A stretch of DNA of 64,000 nucleotides from Actinomadura rupiterrae (GCF_024172125.1 NZ_JAMZEA010000006.1:248001-312000), one strand, 5' to 3'; shown: positions 43,066 to 51,345, counted from the stretch's first letter. The notes: a model not told the origin generated them from the letters alone. Numbers and translations: made by a program.

Positions 43066-43161
43066 GCTGTGTGGGCCGCCTTCCGTTGAGCGCCCGGGGC
43101 GTCCGCGGGCTGCCGTCCGCGGGACGCCGCCGCGTGTGCGGCCGCCCGTGGGCTGCCGGAC

Positions 43162-43191
43162 ACAATAGGAAGGCGATTAACCTCTGCGTAA
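43162..43191 (-). promoter_or_regulatory. predicted promoter of the YPLIG/mce superoperon
   Basis: Read on the minus strand: TTACGC (complement of 43186-43191), 18-base spacer and TATTGT (complement of 43162-43167), about 97 bases upstream of ATG 43065. Confidence 0.45.
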
Positions 43192-43629
43192 TACCCGGTA
43201 CAAGCATTTGACGCCGGATGAGCAGATCCCGTCCGGCGGTTGTCACCGAGTGCTTACCTCGCCCTTTGTCTGCAGGTGACAAGGTCCCCGGAAACGTTGT
43301 CAGCGGACGCCAGAACCGCGTTCATACGCGTGCACCGGATCGTCCCGGCGGGCCGGCAGGACGGGTGGACGGGTGTTTTCTGTGAGCGGGACGCACATTC
43401 GGCGGGTGCTGTTTGGCAGCCGTTGAGTATGGGATCGGCCACGGCTGTTCTAGCTTCGGGGCAGTCCCGGACCGCGGCGGGACGGCGCGCAGGGGTCCCC
43501 GCTCGGCGTGTCCCGCCCTCATCCGCGGTCCCGTGCCGCACTCGGCGCACCGGCTCGATCCCGCTCCCCGCGGCCCCCCGCGGGAGCGGGGCGGGAGGGG
43601 CCGGTCGCCGACGGCGAGGAGGTTTACCG
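43192..43629. other. intergenic region between divergent genes, no gene seen
   Basis: I see no convincing coding sequence: in-frame extensions of the downstream gene lack protein-like composition. It holds an 8-bp inverted repeat TTGTCACC (43240-43247)/GGTGACAA (43275-43282), a TAGCTT -10-like element (43451-43456), and a 9-bp hairpin CCCGCTCCC (43560-43568)/GGGAGCGGG (43582-43590) in the likely leader of the PucR-type gene. Confidence 0.5.
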
Positions 43630-44850
43630 ATGACGCAGACGCTCGACCACCAGGAAGGACGGGTCCCGGCGGGGCCGGTGCCGCCGCTTCCGCGCGAGCT
43701 CGCCATCATGATGCGGCCGGAGCTGCCCAGCCTCACCGACGAGATCATCGGCGAGATCCGACGGCACATCCCCGAGTACGCCGGCCCGATCGACAGCCCG
43801 TACGGGCAGGTCCTGCGGGCCAGCGTGGAACGCCAGCTGTCGGTGTTCGTGGACCGCGTCGAGGGCGGCCACCCCGGGCGCGCCCGGTCGGGAGACGAGG
43901 ACGCGTGCCGGCGGCTCGGCGAGCTGGAGGCGCGCGAGGGCCGCAGCATGGAGTGCCTCCAGGCCGCGTTCCGGATCAGCGGCCAGACCGCCTGGCGGCG
44001 GATCATGAAGGTGGCGCCCAAGCACGAGGTGTCGCCCGCCGTCATGGCCCGGCTCGCGGACGCGGTGTTCGACCATATGGACCGGCTCGCCGCGCTCGCG
44101 CTGGACGGGTACGTCCAGGCCAAGCGCAGCCCGGCGGCGGTCACCGAGGAGCGCCGGCGCAGGCTGCTGCGGCTGCTGCTGGACCGTCCGCCGGCGTCCC
44201 CGGCCGCGGTCCGGGAGCTGGCCTCGGCGGCCGGCTGGACCGTCCCGCAGGAGGTCGTGCTGGTCGCGATCCAGCCGCGCGGGCGGTGCGTGCGCGGCGC
44301 GCTGGACGGCGACGTCCTCACCGACCTGGACGACCCGGCGCCGCACCTGCTGTTCCCCGGGCCGGTGACGCCGGGGCGGCTGGCGATGCTGCGCGCGGCG
44401 ATCCCCGAGCACCGGGCGGCGGTGGGGCTGCCGGTCGTGCCGTCCCGCGCGTCCGACTCGCTGCGCTGGGCGCGGCAGGCGCTCGCCCTCGCGGCCCGGG
44501 ACGTCCTGACGGCCGGACCGCTGGTGCAGTGCGAGGAGCACCTGTCCACGCTGTGGCTCCTGTCGGACGTCCAGCTGCTCGACCAGCTCGCGCGGCGGCA
44601 GCTCGCGCCGTTCGACGGGCTCACCCCGGCGCAGGCGGACCGGCTCACCGAGACGCTGCGGGAGTGGCTGGTCACGCGCGGGACGGCGGCCGAGATCGCC
44701 GAGCGGCTGCACGTCCACCCGCAGACCGTCCGGTACCGGATGCGGCAGCTCGAACGCATCCTCGGCGACCGTTTGCGCGACCCCGACAGCCGCTTCGGGA
44801 TCGAGGTCGTCCTGCGCGCGATGCGCTACCGCCGCCACCCGTCCGAGTAG
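43630..44850 (+). CDS. PucR/CdaR-like transcriptional regulator A
   Basis: 406 residues. An N-terminal helical sensor-like region (E-L-P-S-L-T-D-E-I-I-G-E-I-R-R-H-I-P-E-Y, R-E-G-R-S-M-E-C-L-Q-A-A-F-R) precedes a central GGDEF-like variable domain. The C-terminal PucR helix-turn-helix is G-T-A-A-E-I-A-E-R-L-H-V-H-P-Q-T-V-R-Y-R-M-R-Q-L-E. ATG 43630 has GAGGAGG (43615-43621). It is divergent from the YPLIG/mce block, so it may regulate it, which is inference. A close relative lies at 46194. Confidence 0.85.
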   Translation: MTQTLDHQEGRVPAGPVPPLPRELAIMMRPELPSLTDEIIGEIRRHIPEYAGPIDSPYGQVLRASVERQLSVFVDRVEGGHPGRARSGDEDACRRLGELEAREGRSMECLQAAFRISGQTAWRRIMKVAPKHEVSPAVMARLADAVFDHMDRLAALALDGYVQAKRSPAAVTEERRRRLLRLLLDRPPASPAAVRELASAAGWTVPQEVVLVAIQPRGRCVRGALDGDVLTDLDDPAPHLLFPGPVTPGRLAMLRAAIPEHRAAVGLPVVPSRASDSLRWARQALALAARDVLTAGPLVQCEEHLSTLWLLSDVQLLDQLARRQLAPFDGLTPAQADRLTETLREWLVTRGTAAEIAERLHVHPQTVRYRMRQLERILGDRLRDPDSRFGIEVVLRAMRYRRHPSE

Positions 44851-44861
44851 TGCTCGCGGCC

Positions 44862-44903
44862 TTGCGGCGCGCGTCCGGTGACAATTCCGAACGCGCGCCG
44901 CAA
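44862..44903 (+). terminator. hairpin terminator after PucR-type regulator A
   Basis: A 13-bp perfect stem TTGCGGCGCGCGT (44862-44874, partner 44891-44903), 16-base loop with a further 3-bp inner stem. It lies just downstream of the stop. Confidence 0.75.
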
Positions 44904-45073
44904 AGGCTGTAAGCGATTGGTTATAGAACGGTCCGGAACCGGTTGCCGCCGGTTCCGCCGCATGATCCCATCCAAGTCATTCCCCGGCATCGGACACTTG
45001 CCGGGACGCCTGGGAGAACCCGCGAGGGGGCTCGGAAAGACGGGCGGGACGCCCGCGGAGATTGGCGGAGACA

Positions 45074-46144
45074 ATGCGCGTTCCTCGAAGCGCCCGGGTC
45101 GCCGGCCCGGTCCTGGTGATAGGCCTCGGAACGGCCTGGGTCATTCCGGTCGCGGTGATCGGGCACGGGCACGGCGCCCACCACCCGGGCTCCGGCCGGA
45201 CGCCCATGGCCCGGTTCAGCGGCGTCGGCGAACCGGTGTCCGACAGCCCGACGCCCACCCCCACGCCGACCGCCTCGTCCCCGACCCGCTCGGAGACGCC
45301 GACGCCGACCCCCACGGCCACCAAGACGACGACCCCGACGCCCACGCACTCGCACACCTCGGACCCGCCCGGGCGGCCCTCGTCGCCCCCGCACACCCGG
45401 CCCGCGCATCCGACGCTGTCGGTGAGCGTGCAGGTGTCGTCGTCCTCGGTCGCGGCGGGCGGGGTGCTGGTCGCGACCGTCCGGGTCAGCGCCTCGGGCG
45501 GGACCGCGGAGAACACGGTCGTGCACATCTCCGCGCCGGGCGCCACGGTCTCGCCGTCCACGGCGCCGCTCGGCTCGGTGCGCGGCCCGCGGTCGGCGTT
45601 CACGCAGATCATCGTCCCGTCGGGCGCCCCGTCCGGGACGATCACGGTGACGGCCTCGGCGTCGGCGAGCTACGCGTCCTCGGCGTCCGACTCGGCGAGC
45701 TTCTCGGTCACCGGACCCAACTCGTCGGCGCCGCCGAGCTACAACGGGAACCTGCCGACGGTGCCGCCCGGGACGACGCTGCCTCCGGGCACGACGCCGT
45801 CCAACCAGGTGGCCCTGCCGCAGGTGGCCGCGCCGCCGGTCGCCCCGCCGCAGATCGCGCCGGGCTCGCTCGCCCAGCCCAGCGCCGCGCTGGCGCTGCG
45901 CTCGTCGGTCACGCCGGACCACGGCAACCTGACGTCCACCCAGGCCGCATGGCTGGCCGCGCTGGCCTGCTCCTGCGGGTTCTCCCTCCTCAGACTGCGG
46001 CTGACCCGCCGTGACGGGCGCTCCGGGCGCCGGGTCGGCCGCGTCCAGGTCACCGTCCCGAAGGAGCCGGTGACCATGGACAAGAAGCCCGTGCCCGCGG
46101 CGAAGAGGACCGCCAGGGCCAAGCCGGCGCCGGCCGGCAGCTGA
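45074..46144 (+). CDS. Pro/Thr-rich membrane-anchored surface protein
   Basis: 356 residues. An N-terminal hydrophobic stretch (V-L-V-I-G-L-G-T-A-W-V-I-P-V-A-V-I-G) is followed by a long Thr-Pro-Ser-rich region (about 50-115) likely to be extended or glycosylated. A beta-sandwich-like domain (V-S-V-Q-V-S-S-S-S-V-A-A-G-G ...) spans about 120-215. A Pro-rich linker, a C-terminal transmembrane segment (A-A-W-L-A-A-L-A-C-S-C-G-F-S-L-L) and a basic cytoplasmic tail follow. The topology suggests a surface stalk. ATG 45074 follows GGAGA. It sits between two PucR-type regulators. No function recognised. Confidence 0.7.
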   Translation: MRVPRSARVAGPVLVIGLGTAWVIPVAVIGHGHGAHHPGSGRTPMARFSGVGEPVSDSPTPTPTPTASSPTRSETPTPTPTATKTTTPTPTHSHTSDPPGRPSSPPHTRPAHPTLSVSVQVSSSSVAAGGVLVATVRVSASGGTAENTVVHISAPGATVSPSTAPLGSVRGPRSAFTQIIVPSGAPSGTITVTASASASYASSASDSASFSVTGPNSSAPPSYNGNLPTVPPGTTLPPGTTPSNQVALPQVAAPPVAPPQIAPGSLAQPSAALALRSSVTPDHGNLTSTQAAWLAALACSCGFSLLRLRLTRRDGRSGRRVGRVQVTVPKEPVTMDKKPVPAAKRTARAKPAPAGS

Positions 46145-46153
46145 CCACCCCCC

Positions 46154-46187
46154 GAACGTCCCGCCGGAATCCTCCGGCGGGACGTTC
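46154..46187. terminator. bidirectional hairpin terminator
   Basis: A perfect 15-bp stem GAACGTCCCGCCGGA (46154-46168) with partner 46173-46187 and a four-base loop, between convergent genes. Confidence 0.88.
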
Positions 46188-46193
46188 GTGTTG

Positions 46194-47408
46194 TCACTCC
46201 CCTTCGTCTGACGTCGTCGCGAGCCACGCCCGCAGCACCATGTGCAGCTCCAGCTGGACGGACGGCTCGTGCAGCACGGGCCCGAACAGGTCCTCCAGCT
46301 TCCGCAGCCGATACCGGACGGTCTGCGCGTGCAGGCTCAGCCGGGACGCCACGACCGTCGCGTTGAACCGGCACTCGATCAGCGCCAGCAGCGTCTCGGC
46401 GAGCACCCGCCGCAGCGCGGGCCGGACCTTCCGCAGCGGCGCGAGCCGCCGATCGGCGACCAGCTCGACCAGGTCCCGCTCGCCCGTCATCACCAATAGC
46501 GGCATGTGCTCGGTCGCGACGACCAGCTTCTCGCCGTCGATCACACCCTTGACCGTGAGCCCCAGCGCCCGCCGCGCCCACCGCAGCGACCGCGCCACCT
46601 GATGCGGCCCGACCGCCGGGCCCACCGCGGCGACCCACCCATCAAGGCCCGTCTCCAACTGATGCCGCCGCCCGGGCCCCTCGGGGTCGGGCATGATCAC
46701 GCACGCGTCGTCCAGATGCAGCCCGACCAACGCGTCCGGCGGCAGTGCAGGCCGCTGAGCCGGGTCCTTCCCCCGCGCCAAGGCGACCGCCGCAACCCGC
46801 TGCGGCAACGCCCACCCGGCCCTGGCCGCCACGTCCCGCAACTCACCCGCCTCGGGCTCATCGGTCAGCAGCAGATCGATCAGCCTCCGCCGCCGCCCTT
46901 CCCGCTCCCCCTCGGCCCGCGCCTGAGCCTCCGCGTGCCCCTCGGCGACGACCTCAGCGATCCGATCCGTATAGGCGAAAACCTCCCGGGCGATGTACCC
47001 GATCTCGCTGACGTTCCCGCCGAGCCCCAGCCGCTCCGCCTGCTCGGTGAGCCGCCCGATCGCGATCCCGGCCCCGATCCGCACCGAGGCCTGCCACATG
47101 TCCAGCGACCGCCCCTCCCGCGCCTCCCCGGCCCCCAGCTCCCGGAAGTACGCCACCACCTCGTCCGACGAGACGTCCCGCTCCCCCATCAGATCGACGA
47201 AGTGCCCGATCAGCTCCTGGACGGCCTTGACCACCGCCAGCTCGTACCGCGGATCGTGCGTCCGCCCGTACTGCGGGATCTCCCGGCGGATGCTCTCCGC
47301 CGCCTCTCCCGCGATCGCCGGCACGTAGGGCCGCAGCTCCACCGCCGCGTCCCCCAGCCGCCTCCGCTGCCCGGCAGACAGCCCGGAGAAGTCCGCCAGC
47401 CTGGACAT
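46194..47408 (-). CDS. PucR/CdaR-like transcriptional regulator B
   Basis: 404 residues and the same architecture as regulator A: an N-terminal helical region (E-A-A-E-S-I-R-R-E-I-P-Q-Y, A-R-E-G-R-S-L-D-M-W-Q-A-S-V-R), a central domain, and a C-terminal PucR HTH (F-N-A-T-V-V-A-S-R-L-S-L-H-A-Q-T-V-R-Y-R-L-R-K-L-E). Shared motifs with A, such as REGRS and QTVRYRxRxLE, show they are paralogues. ATG 47408 has GGAGGTGG upstream; the longer start at 47441 is less likely. Confidence 0.85.
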   Translation of the reverse strand: MSRLADFSGLSAGQRRRLGDAAVELRPYVPAIAGEAAESIRREIPQYGRTHDPRYELAVVKAVQELIGHFVDLMGERDVSSDEVVAYFRELGAGEAREGRSLDMWQASVRIGAGIAIGRLTEQAERLGLGGNVSEIGYIAREVFAYTDRIAEVVAEGHAEAQARAEGEREGRRRRLIDLLLTDEPEAGELRDVAARAGWALPQRVAAVALARGKDPAQRPALPPDALVGLHLDDACVIMPDPEGPGRRHQLETGLDGWVAAVGPAVGPHQVARSLRWARRALGLTVKGVIDGEKLVVATEHMPLLVMTGERDLVELVADRRLAPLRKVRPALRRVLAETLLALIECRFNATVVASRLSLHAQTVRYRLRKLEDLFGPVLHEPSVQLELHMVLRAWLATTSDEGE

Positions 47409-47605
47409 GCCCACCACCTCCGACACGAGCCACGAACGCATCAGGGATCGACAAACCTACCCAAGCGTAACCTTCAACCCTCCGCACCACACCCTGAATC
47501 CCAGGACCCACGTCCCGACTTCCAGACCACCCACCAATGCGCGAACACCCCCCGACATGCGCTAGAGTTCTTCCTGCCGGGAACGCCGCAAGGCCAGTCG
47601 GCAAG

Positions 47606-47677
47606 GGGCGATTAGCTCAGTGGGAGAGCGCTTCGTTCACACCGAAGAGGTCACTGGTTCGAACCCAGTATCGCCCA
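47606..47677 (+). tRNA. tRNA-Val(CAC)
   Basis: A complete cloverleaf: acceptor arms GGGCGAT (47606-47612) and ATCGCCC (47670-47676), an anticodon stem CTTCG/CGAAG with loop TTCACAC (anticodon CAC, reading GUG), T-arm CTGG-TTCGAAC-CCAG and discriminator A at 47677. CCA is not encoded in full (ACCG follows). It is 72 bases without a variable-arm insertion. Confidence 0.95.
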
Positions 47678-47687
47678 CCGCCTAGTC

Positions 47688-47723
47688 AGAGGCCGTTTTC
47701 CTCAATCGAGGGAAGCGGCCTCT
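47688..47723 (+). terminator. rho-independent terminator of tRNA-Val
   Basis: A 16-bp stem with two G-T pairs (47688-47703 with 47708-47723), AATC loop and a short T run after it, immediately downstream of the tRNA. Confidence 0.85.
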
Positions 47724-47863
47724 TTCGCGTCCATGCGTGCCTGGTGCGTGATCATTTGTTTTTCGCCGTCCCGTGCGTGCCGGTACGGGTGTTGAACGCC
47801 TAACGCGGGACGGCCTCGCGCCGTAGCCTGGGGTTGTCGAGACACCCAGGAGGTGCGAGGCCG

Positions 47864-49081
47864 ATGCACGATGAGATTACCATCGGTGCCCGTCTCAGGG
47901 CCCTACGTCGCTGGCGCGGACTCACCCTGGACGAACTCGGCGGACTCGCGGGACTCGACAAGAGCTTTCTGTCCCGTGCCGAACGCGGGCAGAGGAGCCT
48001 GGACCGCCGGTCCCACATCGCCGCCCTCGCCACTGCGCTCCAGGTGTCGGAGCATGAGCTAGTCGGCGGACCGCACCTCACCTCCGACCCGCTCCAGTCC
48101 GAGCCGCACCGGTACATCCCGCCGCTGAGGGTCGCACTGGAGACCAACGGCTACCACTCCGAGCCGGTCGTCGAGCGCGCCCGCCCGCTGCCCGACCTCG
48201 CCGCGCTGATGGCGGGCAAGGTGGAGACCGAGCGTCGCCGCTACAACTACCTGGAGGTCGGCAAATACCTGCCGGACCTCATCGACGAGCTGCACTGGCA
48301 CGCCCACTCCCCCGCCGACGAGGCCGCGCACCGGCTCGCCCTGGCGACGCTGGTCGAGGCGTACATGTGCGCGGCCGGGATGGCGCGCTCGCTCCAGCAC
48401 CCCGACCTCGGGCACATCGCCGCGATGCGTGCCGACGAGACGGCCGTGCTCCTGGACGACCCGATCGCGCGCGGCAAGGCCGGGTTCGCGCTGCTCCGCC
48501 CGAACGCCAGCAACTGGCCTCGCATCCAATCGCTGACCGAGCGCGCCGTGGACCGGCTCGACCCGCACATCCGCGACGACCGGGACGTTCCCGTGCTCGG
48601 GATGCTGACGCTGTCCGCAGCGCTCGCGTCCGCTGCGAGCCGCGACCACGCGGCGGCCGACCACTGGCTGGAGGTCGCGGCCGACCTCGCCACCCGCGTT
48701 CCGGACGACCTGGACGGCAACTGGCAGGCGTTCAGCGCGACCAACGTCGCGATCTGGTACGTCACCGTGGGCGTCGAGGCGGGCAAGGCGGGCAGCGAGG
48801 TCACCGGGCTCGCGGCCAAGGTGGACGAGGCGAAGCTCGACGCGCACCTCGGCCGCAAGACCTGCTTCCTCGCCGACGTGGGCCGGGGCGTGGCCCGCGA
48901 CCCGAAGCGGCGGGACGAGGCGATCGGATGGCTGCGGCGCTCGGAGCAGGTCGCGCCGCAGAGGTTCCGCAACGACAGCAAAGTCCGGGAGACCATCGGG
49001 GTCATGCTGGAGCAGGCGCGCATCGCCTCCCAGGGCCGTGAGCTGCGCGGAATGGCCGCGCGGATGGGCGTCCCACACTGA
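47864..49081 (+). CDS. XRE-family regulator with C-terminal helical repeats
   Basis: 405 residues. The N-terminal Cro/XRE HTH is I-G-A-R-L-R-A-L-R-R-W-R-G-L-T-L-D-E-L-G-G-L-A-G-L and S-F-L-S-R-A-E-R-G-Q-R-S-L. The remainder (about 90-400) is helical, TPR-like. Its layout parallels the divergent XRE gene at 54619 (N-V-A-I-W-Y-V versus N-V-T-L-Y-Q-V in the same place). ATG 47864 follows CAGGAGGTG; the longer TTG-initiated frame is unlikely. It probably controls genes of the mobile element. Confidence 0.82.
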   Translation: MHDEITIGARLRALRRWRGLTLDELGGLAGLDKSFLSRAERGQRSLDRRSHIAALATALQVSEHELVGGPHLTSDPLQSEPHRYIPPLRVALETNGYHSEPVVERARPLPDLAALMAGKVETERRRYNYLEVGKYLPDLIDELHWHAHSPADEAAHRLALATLVEAYMCAAGMARSLQHPDLGHIAAMRADETAVLLDDPIARGKAGFALLRPNASNWPRIQSLTERAVDRLDPHIRDDRDVPVLGMLTLSAALASAASRDHAAADHWLEVAADLATRVPDDLDGNWQAFSATNVAIWYVTVGVEAGKAGSEVTGLAAKVDEAKLDAHLGRKTCFLADVGRGVARDPKRRDEAIGWLRRSEQVAPQRFRNDSKVRETIGVMLEQARIASQGRELRGMAARMGVPH

Positions 49082-49114
49082 TCGCATAGCCGTCGGTTGC
49101 CGCTTGTTGGCGGC

Positions 49115-49134
49115 GAGTTGCCACCTGGCAACTC
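49115..49134. promoter_or_regulatory. 20-bp perfect palindrome, candidate operator
   Basis: GAGTTGCCACCTGGCAACTC has 9-bp arms around CC, 34 bases downstream of the XRE stop and 31 bases upstream of the next ATG, ending 18 bases before a TACCGT -10-like hexamer. Candidate binding site for the adjacent XRE regulator. Confidence 0.65.
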
Positions 49135-49164
49135 CGTGGCGCACGTCACACCTACCGTCGGGGC

Positions 49165-49428
49165 ATGGAAGAGACCGACCCCAAGGCAGCTCTGCTGGAG
49201 CTGGCGACGGAACTCATCTCCTACGGCTGGTACGCCGACCTCCGCAGCGACGTCCACGGTGACGTCCTGCGCGTGGCCAACCCGAACGTGTCCCAGCTCA
49301 ACGACCGCGTCATCGTCCGCGAGGGCGCGTTCCGCTGGCCGTGGGGCAACGCGATCGGCGGGCTCGACGACGTCGAGGCCGTCGCGGCGCGGATCCGGCA
49401 CGTGCTGCGCGAGGTCGGGTCCGCATGA
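49165..49428 (+). CDS. small hypothetical protein of mobile element
   Basis: 87 residues, acidic with a W-Y-A-D-L-R-S-D-V-H-G-D-V-L-R-V-A-N-P segment and a C-terminal amphipathic helix. No family recognised. The ATG lies six bases after TACCGT (49153-49158) with no ribosome site, suggesting a leaderless transcript. The palindrome upstream indicates regulated expression. Confidence 0.6.
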   Translation: MEETDPKAALLELATELISYGWYADLRSDVHGDVLRVANPNVSQLNDRVIVREGAFRWPWGNAIGGLDDVEAVAARIRHVLREVGSA

Positions 49429-49520
49429 GCGTGGGGGTGGACGGGCGCGGCGCGGTCCCGGCCGCCCTCACATCACGCCGCGCGGCCCGTGCCAGGGAAA
49501 GCACGGCCGCGCGGTCCGGA

Positions 49521-49589
49521 TCGGTGCGGGTTGACCGCCGCACCGAGGGGGGAAGTGGCGGCCCGCTCCCCGCCTTGGCGGGCCGCCAC
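49521..49589. other. two hairpins in the leader of the next gene
   Basis: TCGGTGCGG (49521-49529)/CCGCACCGA (49538-49546) and GTGGCGGCCCGC (49555-49566)/GCGGGCCGCCAC (49578-49589). They fall between two small genes (49429-49611) and end 22 bases before ATG 49612. They could be a terminator, an attenuator or a structured leader. Confidence 0.55.
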
Positions 49590-49611
49590 GCCACCCACCA
49601 GGAGGTGGGCC

Positions 49612-49881
49612 ATGGCCGAGGATGAGCTTCCGCCCAGGTTCCGGCCCGAGAACATGTCGCGGGACCGTCGCCTCGCCCTCCAGCTCGCGGCCTACCGTCG
49701 GCTGATGGACGAGATCGTGCCCGAGTCCCAGTACTGGCTGCTCAACCGGCGCGAGAACCCCGAGAACATCCGCGTCTACGGCAGCATCGTCGAGCGCGCG
49801 GCGGCGCGCACCCGCGCGGAACAGCAGATGGCCAAAGCCCAGTCGGCCGAGGCGGCCAGGCGCGCCAAGGGCACGGCCTGA
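49612..49881 (+). CDS. small hypothetical protein
   Basis: 89 residues, charged and helical (S-R-D-R-R-L-A-L-Q-L-A-A-Y-R-R-L-M-D-E and a long Arg/Ala/Glu helix at the C-terminus). There is no recognised domain. ATG 49612 has CAGGAGGTGG upstream. It may be a small regulatory or DNA-associated protein of the element. The upstream in-frame extension is not used. Confidence 0.55.
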   Translation: MAEDELPPRFRPENMSRDRRLALQLAAYRRLMDEIVPESQYWLLNRRENPENIRVYGSIVERAAARTRAEQQMAKAQSAEAARRAKGTA

Positions 49882-49898
49882 CGATCACCGCTCAGACA

Positions 49899-49942
49899 CC
49901 CGCGACCCGCAGGAATCATCCGCACTGACTGCGGGTCGCGGG
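49899..49942. terminator. hairpin between small gene and DUF2637-like gene
   Basis: A 14-bp perfect stem CCCGCGACCCGCAG (49899-49912, partner 49929-49942) with a 16-base loop. Confidence 0.6.
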
Positions 49943-49970
49943 CAACTACCCGACCCCACTGGACACGGCC

Positions 49971-50741
49971 ATGAGGAACCTCAACCCCGTCTCCGCCGTC
50001 CGCAGGAGGCTGGCCCGGCGCATCAGGCAGGGCAGCCCGGCACCAGCCGCACGCCAGCAGCAGAGCAGCGGCTACGTCCGGCTCGGCGGTGGCCTGTCGC
50101 TGGCCGCGCTCGCCGCGATCACCGCCGTCATCTCCTATCAGCACGGGCTGGACGTCACCCACCGGACCGGCAGCCACGGCTGGGTGGCCTACCTGGTGCC
50201 GCTGGTGGCCGACCTCATGATTTTCGGGTCGTCGCTGGCCCTCCTGGACGCCGCGCAGCACGGCATGCGCAGGCCACGCCTCGCGGTCACGTCGCTGGCC
50301 TTCGGGATCTTGTCCACGGTGGCCATGAACGTGGCATCCGGCTGGCACGTCGGGCGCGGAAGCGCGCTGGTCAGCGCACTGGCACCGGTGGCACTGGTGC
50401 TGTCCTACGAGACGCTGATGGGCATGGTCCGCCGGGCCCGCGAAGGCGGCCCCGCTCCGGCCGACGATGGCAGCAGCGAGCCAGTGGCACGCTGCCCGCA
50501 CGGGGTGGCGTCCACCGGCGAGGACGCGGCGCTGACGGCGTTCCTGCACCAGCGCGACTGCTCGGAGGAGAGGCCGTCCATCAGGCAGGTGGCCCAGGCG
50601 TTCGCGGTGAACCGGAACCGGCTGTCGGAGATGGTCCGCGAACACGGCGAGCGCGGCGCACAGGAACCTGACGGCGAGCCGGGCGTTCCGCCCGAGATCA
50701 ACGGGCGTGTGCCAGTCATGGCCGGTCGGGACGCGTCGTGA
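49971..50741 (+). CDS. DUF2637-like membrane protein (SpdA-like)
   Basis: 256 residues. About four transmembrane helices span residues 35-145 (G-G-G-L-S-L-A-A-L-A-A-I-T-A-V-I-S-Y, V-P-L-V-A-D-L-M-I-F-G-S-S-L, S-L-A-F-G-I-L-S, A-L-V-S-A-L-A-P-V-A-L-V). A cytoplasmic tail ends in a helix-turn-helix-like R-Q-V-A-Q-A-F-A-V-N-R-N-R-L. DUF2637/SpdA-like proteins occur on actinobacterial plasmids and ICEs near FtsK-type transfer genes. Its place just upstream of the FtsK gene fits that. Confidence 0.72.
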   Translation: MRNLNPVSAVRRRLARRIRQGSPAPAARQQQSSGYVRLGGGLSLAALAAITAVISYQHGLDVTHRTGSHGWVAYLVPLVADLMIFGSSLALLDAAQHGMRRPRLAVTSLAFGILSTVAMNVASGWHVGRGSALVSALAPVALVLSYETLMGMVRRAREGGPAPADDGSSEPVARCPHGVASTGEDAALTAFLHQRDCSEERPSIRQVAQAFAVNRNRLSEMVREHGERGAQEPDGEPGVPPEINGRVPVMAGRDAS

Positions 50742-50836
50742 GCCAGCTCAAGAACTCGCGAGATCCTCCGCCTGCCGCACCGCGCAACCCGTCCCGTCCC
50801 TGATCCCGGGGGCGGGATACACCCATGGGAGAACCT

Positions 50837-51202
50837 ATGCACACCCAGAGCAGCTACCCCATCCGGCCGCCCAACAGCACGGCGGCCGAGCCCCGGCAGC
50901 AGCCGCAGCAGTACCCGACCGCGCAGTTCCCCGCCCAGGACAGCGGCCGGACGCTCATCCTGATCATCGCCGTGTTCGCGGTGGTGATGGCGTGGAAGCG
51001 CCACAAGACGACGCGCGTCCCGATCGTCGCCGCGCTGATCGTCGGGCTGATCCTGGCCGGAAGCGTGTTCGGGCCGACCGCGCTCCAGACCATCAGCAAC
51101 ACCGGCGGCCAGGTGCAGAACGCGGTCAACGGCATCCAGGGGCCCGGCTACAGCAACAACCCCAACACCGGCAACGGGAACGGCGGCGGGGGCACTCCGT
51201 AG
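50837..51202 (+). CDS. small membrane protein of mobile element
   Basis: 121 residues. A Gln/Pro-rich N-terminus (about 40) precedes two transmembrane helices (L-I-L-I-I-A-V-F-A-V-V-M-A-W and P-I-V-A-A-L-I-V-G-L-I-L-A-G) and a Gly/Asn-rich outer tail. ATG 50837 has GGGAGAA upstream; ATG 50825 is an alternative. It may assist conjugative transfer or a pore; unproven. Confidence 0.6.
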   Translation: MHTQSSYPIRPPNSTAAEPRQQPQQYPTAQFPAQDSGRTLILIIAVFAVVMAWKRHKTTRVPIVAALIVGLILAGSVFGPTALQTISNTGGQVQNAVNGIQGPGYSNNPNTGNGNGGGGTP

Positions 51203-51232
51203 GGCCGAAACGGGGCGGGCGCACGTCCGTGA

Positions 51233-51320
51233 CCCTGTTCCGGCCCTGTTCCCGCCCCCTTCCCGGAGCCGTTCTCAGGCCCTTCCCGGCCTGTTCCCAG
51301 GCCCTTCCCACCCCTGTTCC
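51233..51320 (+). repeat. CT-rich direct repeats upstream of the FtsK-type gene
   Basis: CCCTGTTCC at 51233-51241, 51244-51252 and 51312-51320 (CCTGTTCC also at 51290-51297) alternates with AGGCCCTTCCC at 51277-51287 and 51299-51309. It forms a pyrimidine-rich array in the 143-base gap before the translocase. Function unknown; could be a recognition array. Confidence 0.6.
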
Positions 51321-51345
51321 CGCTCACGAAACCGCAGGCCAGGAG

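Noticed and set aside
43240..43629. N-terminal extension of the PucR-type regulator
   Set aside because: The 130 extra residues are Arg/Pro/Ala-rich without family resemblance, while ATG 43630 has a clear GAGGAGG site.
49425..49625. A 66-residue frame starting at an ATGA overlap after the 49165 gene
   Set aside because: It overlaps the ATG of the 49612 gene, its composition is not protein-like, and two strong hairpins occupy its sequence, so I described the hairpins instead.
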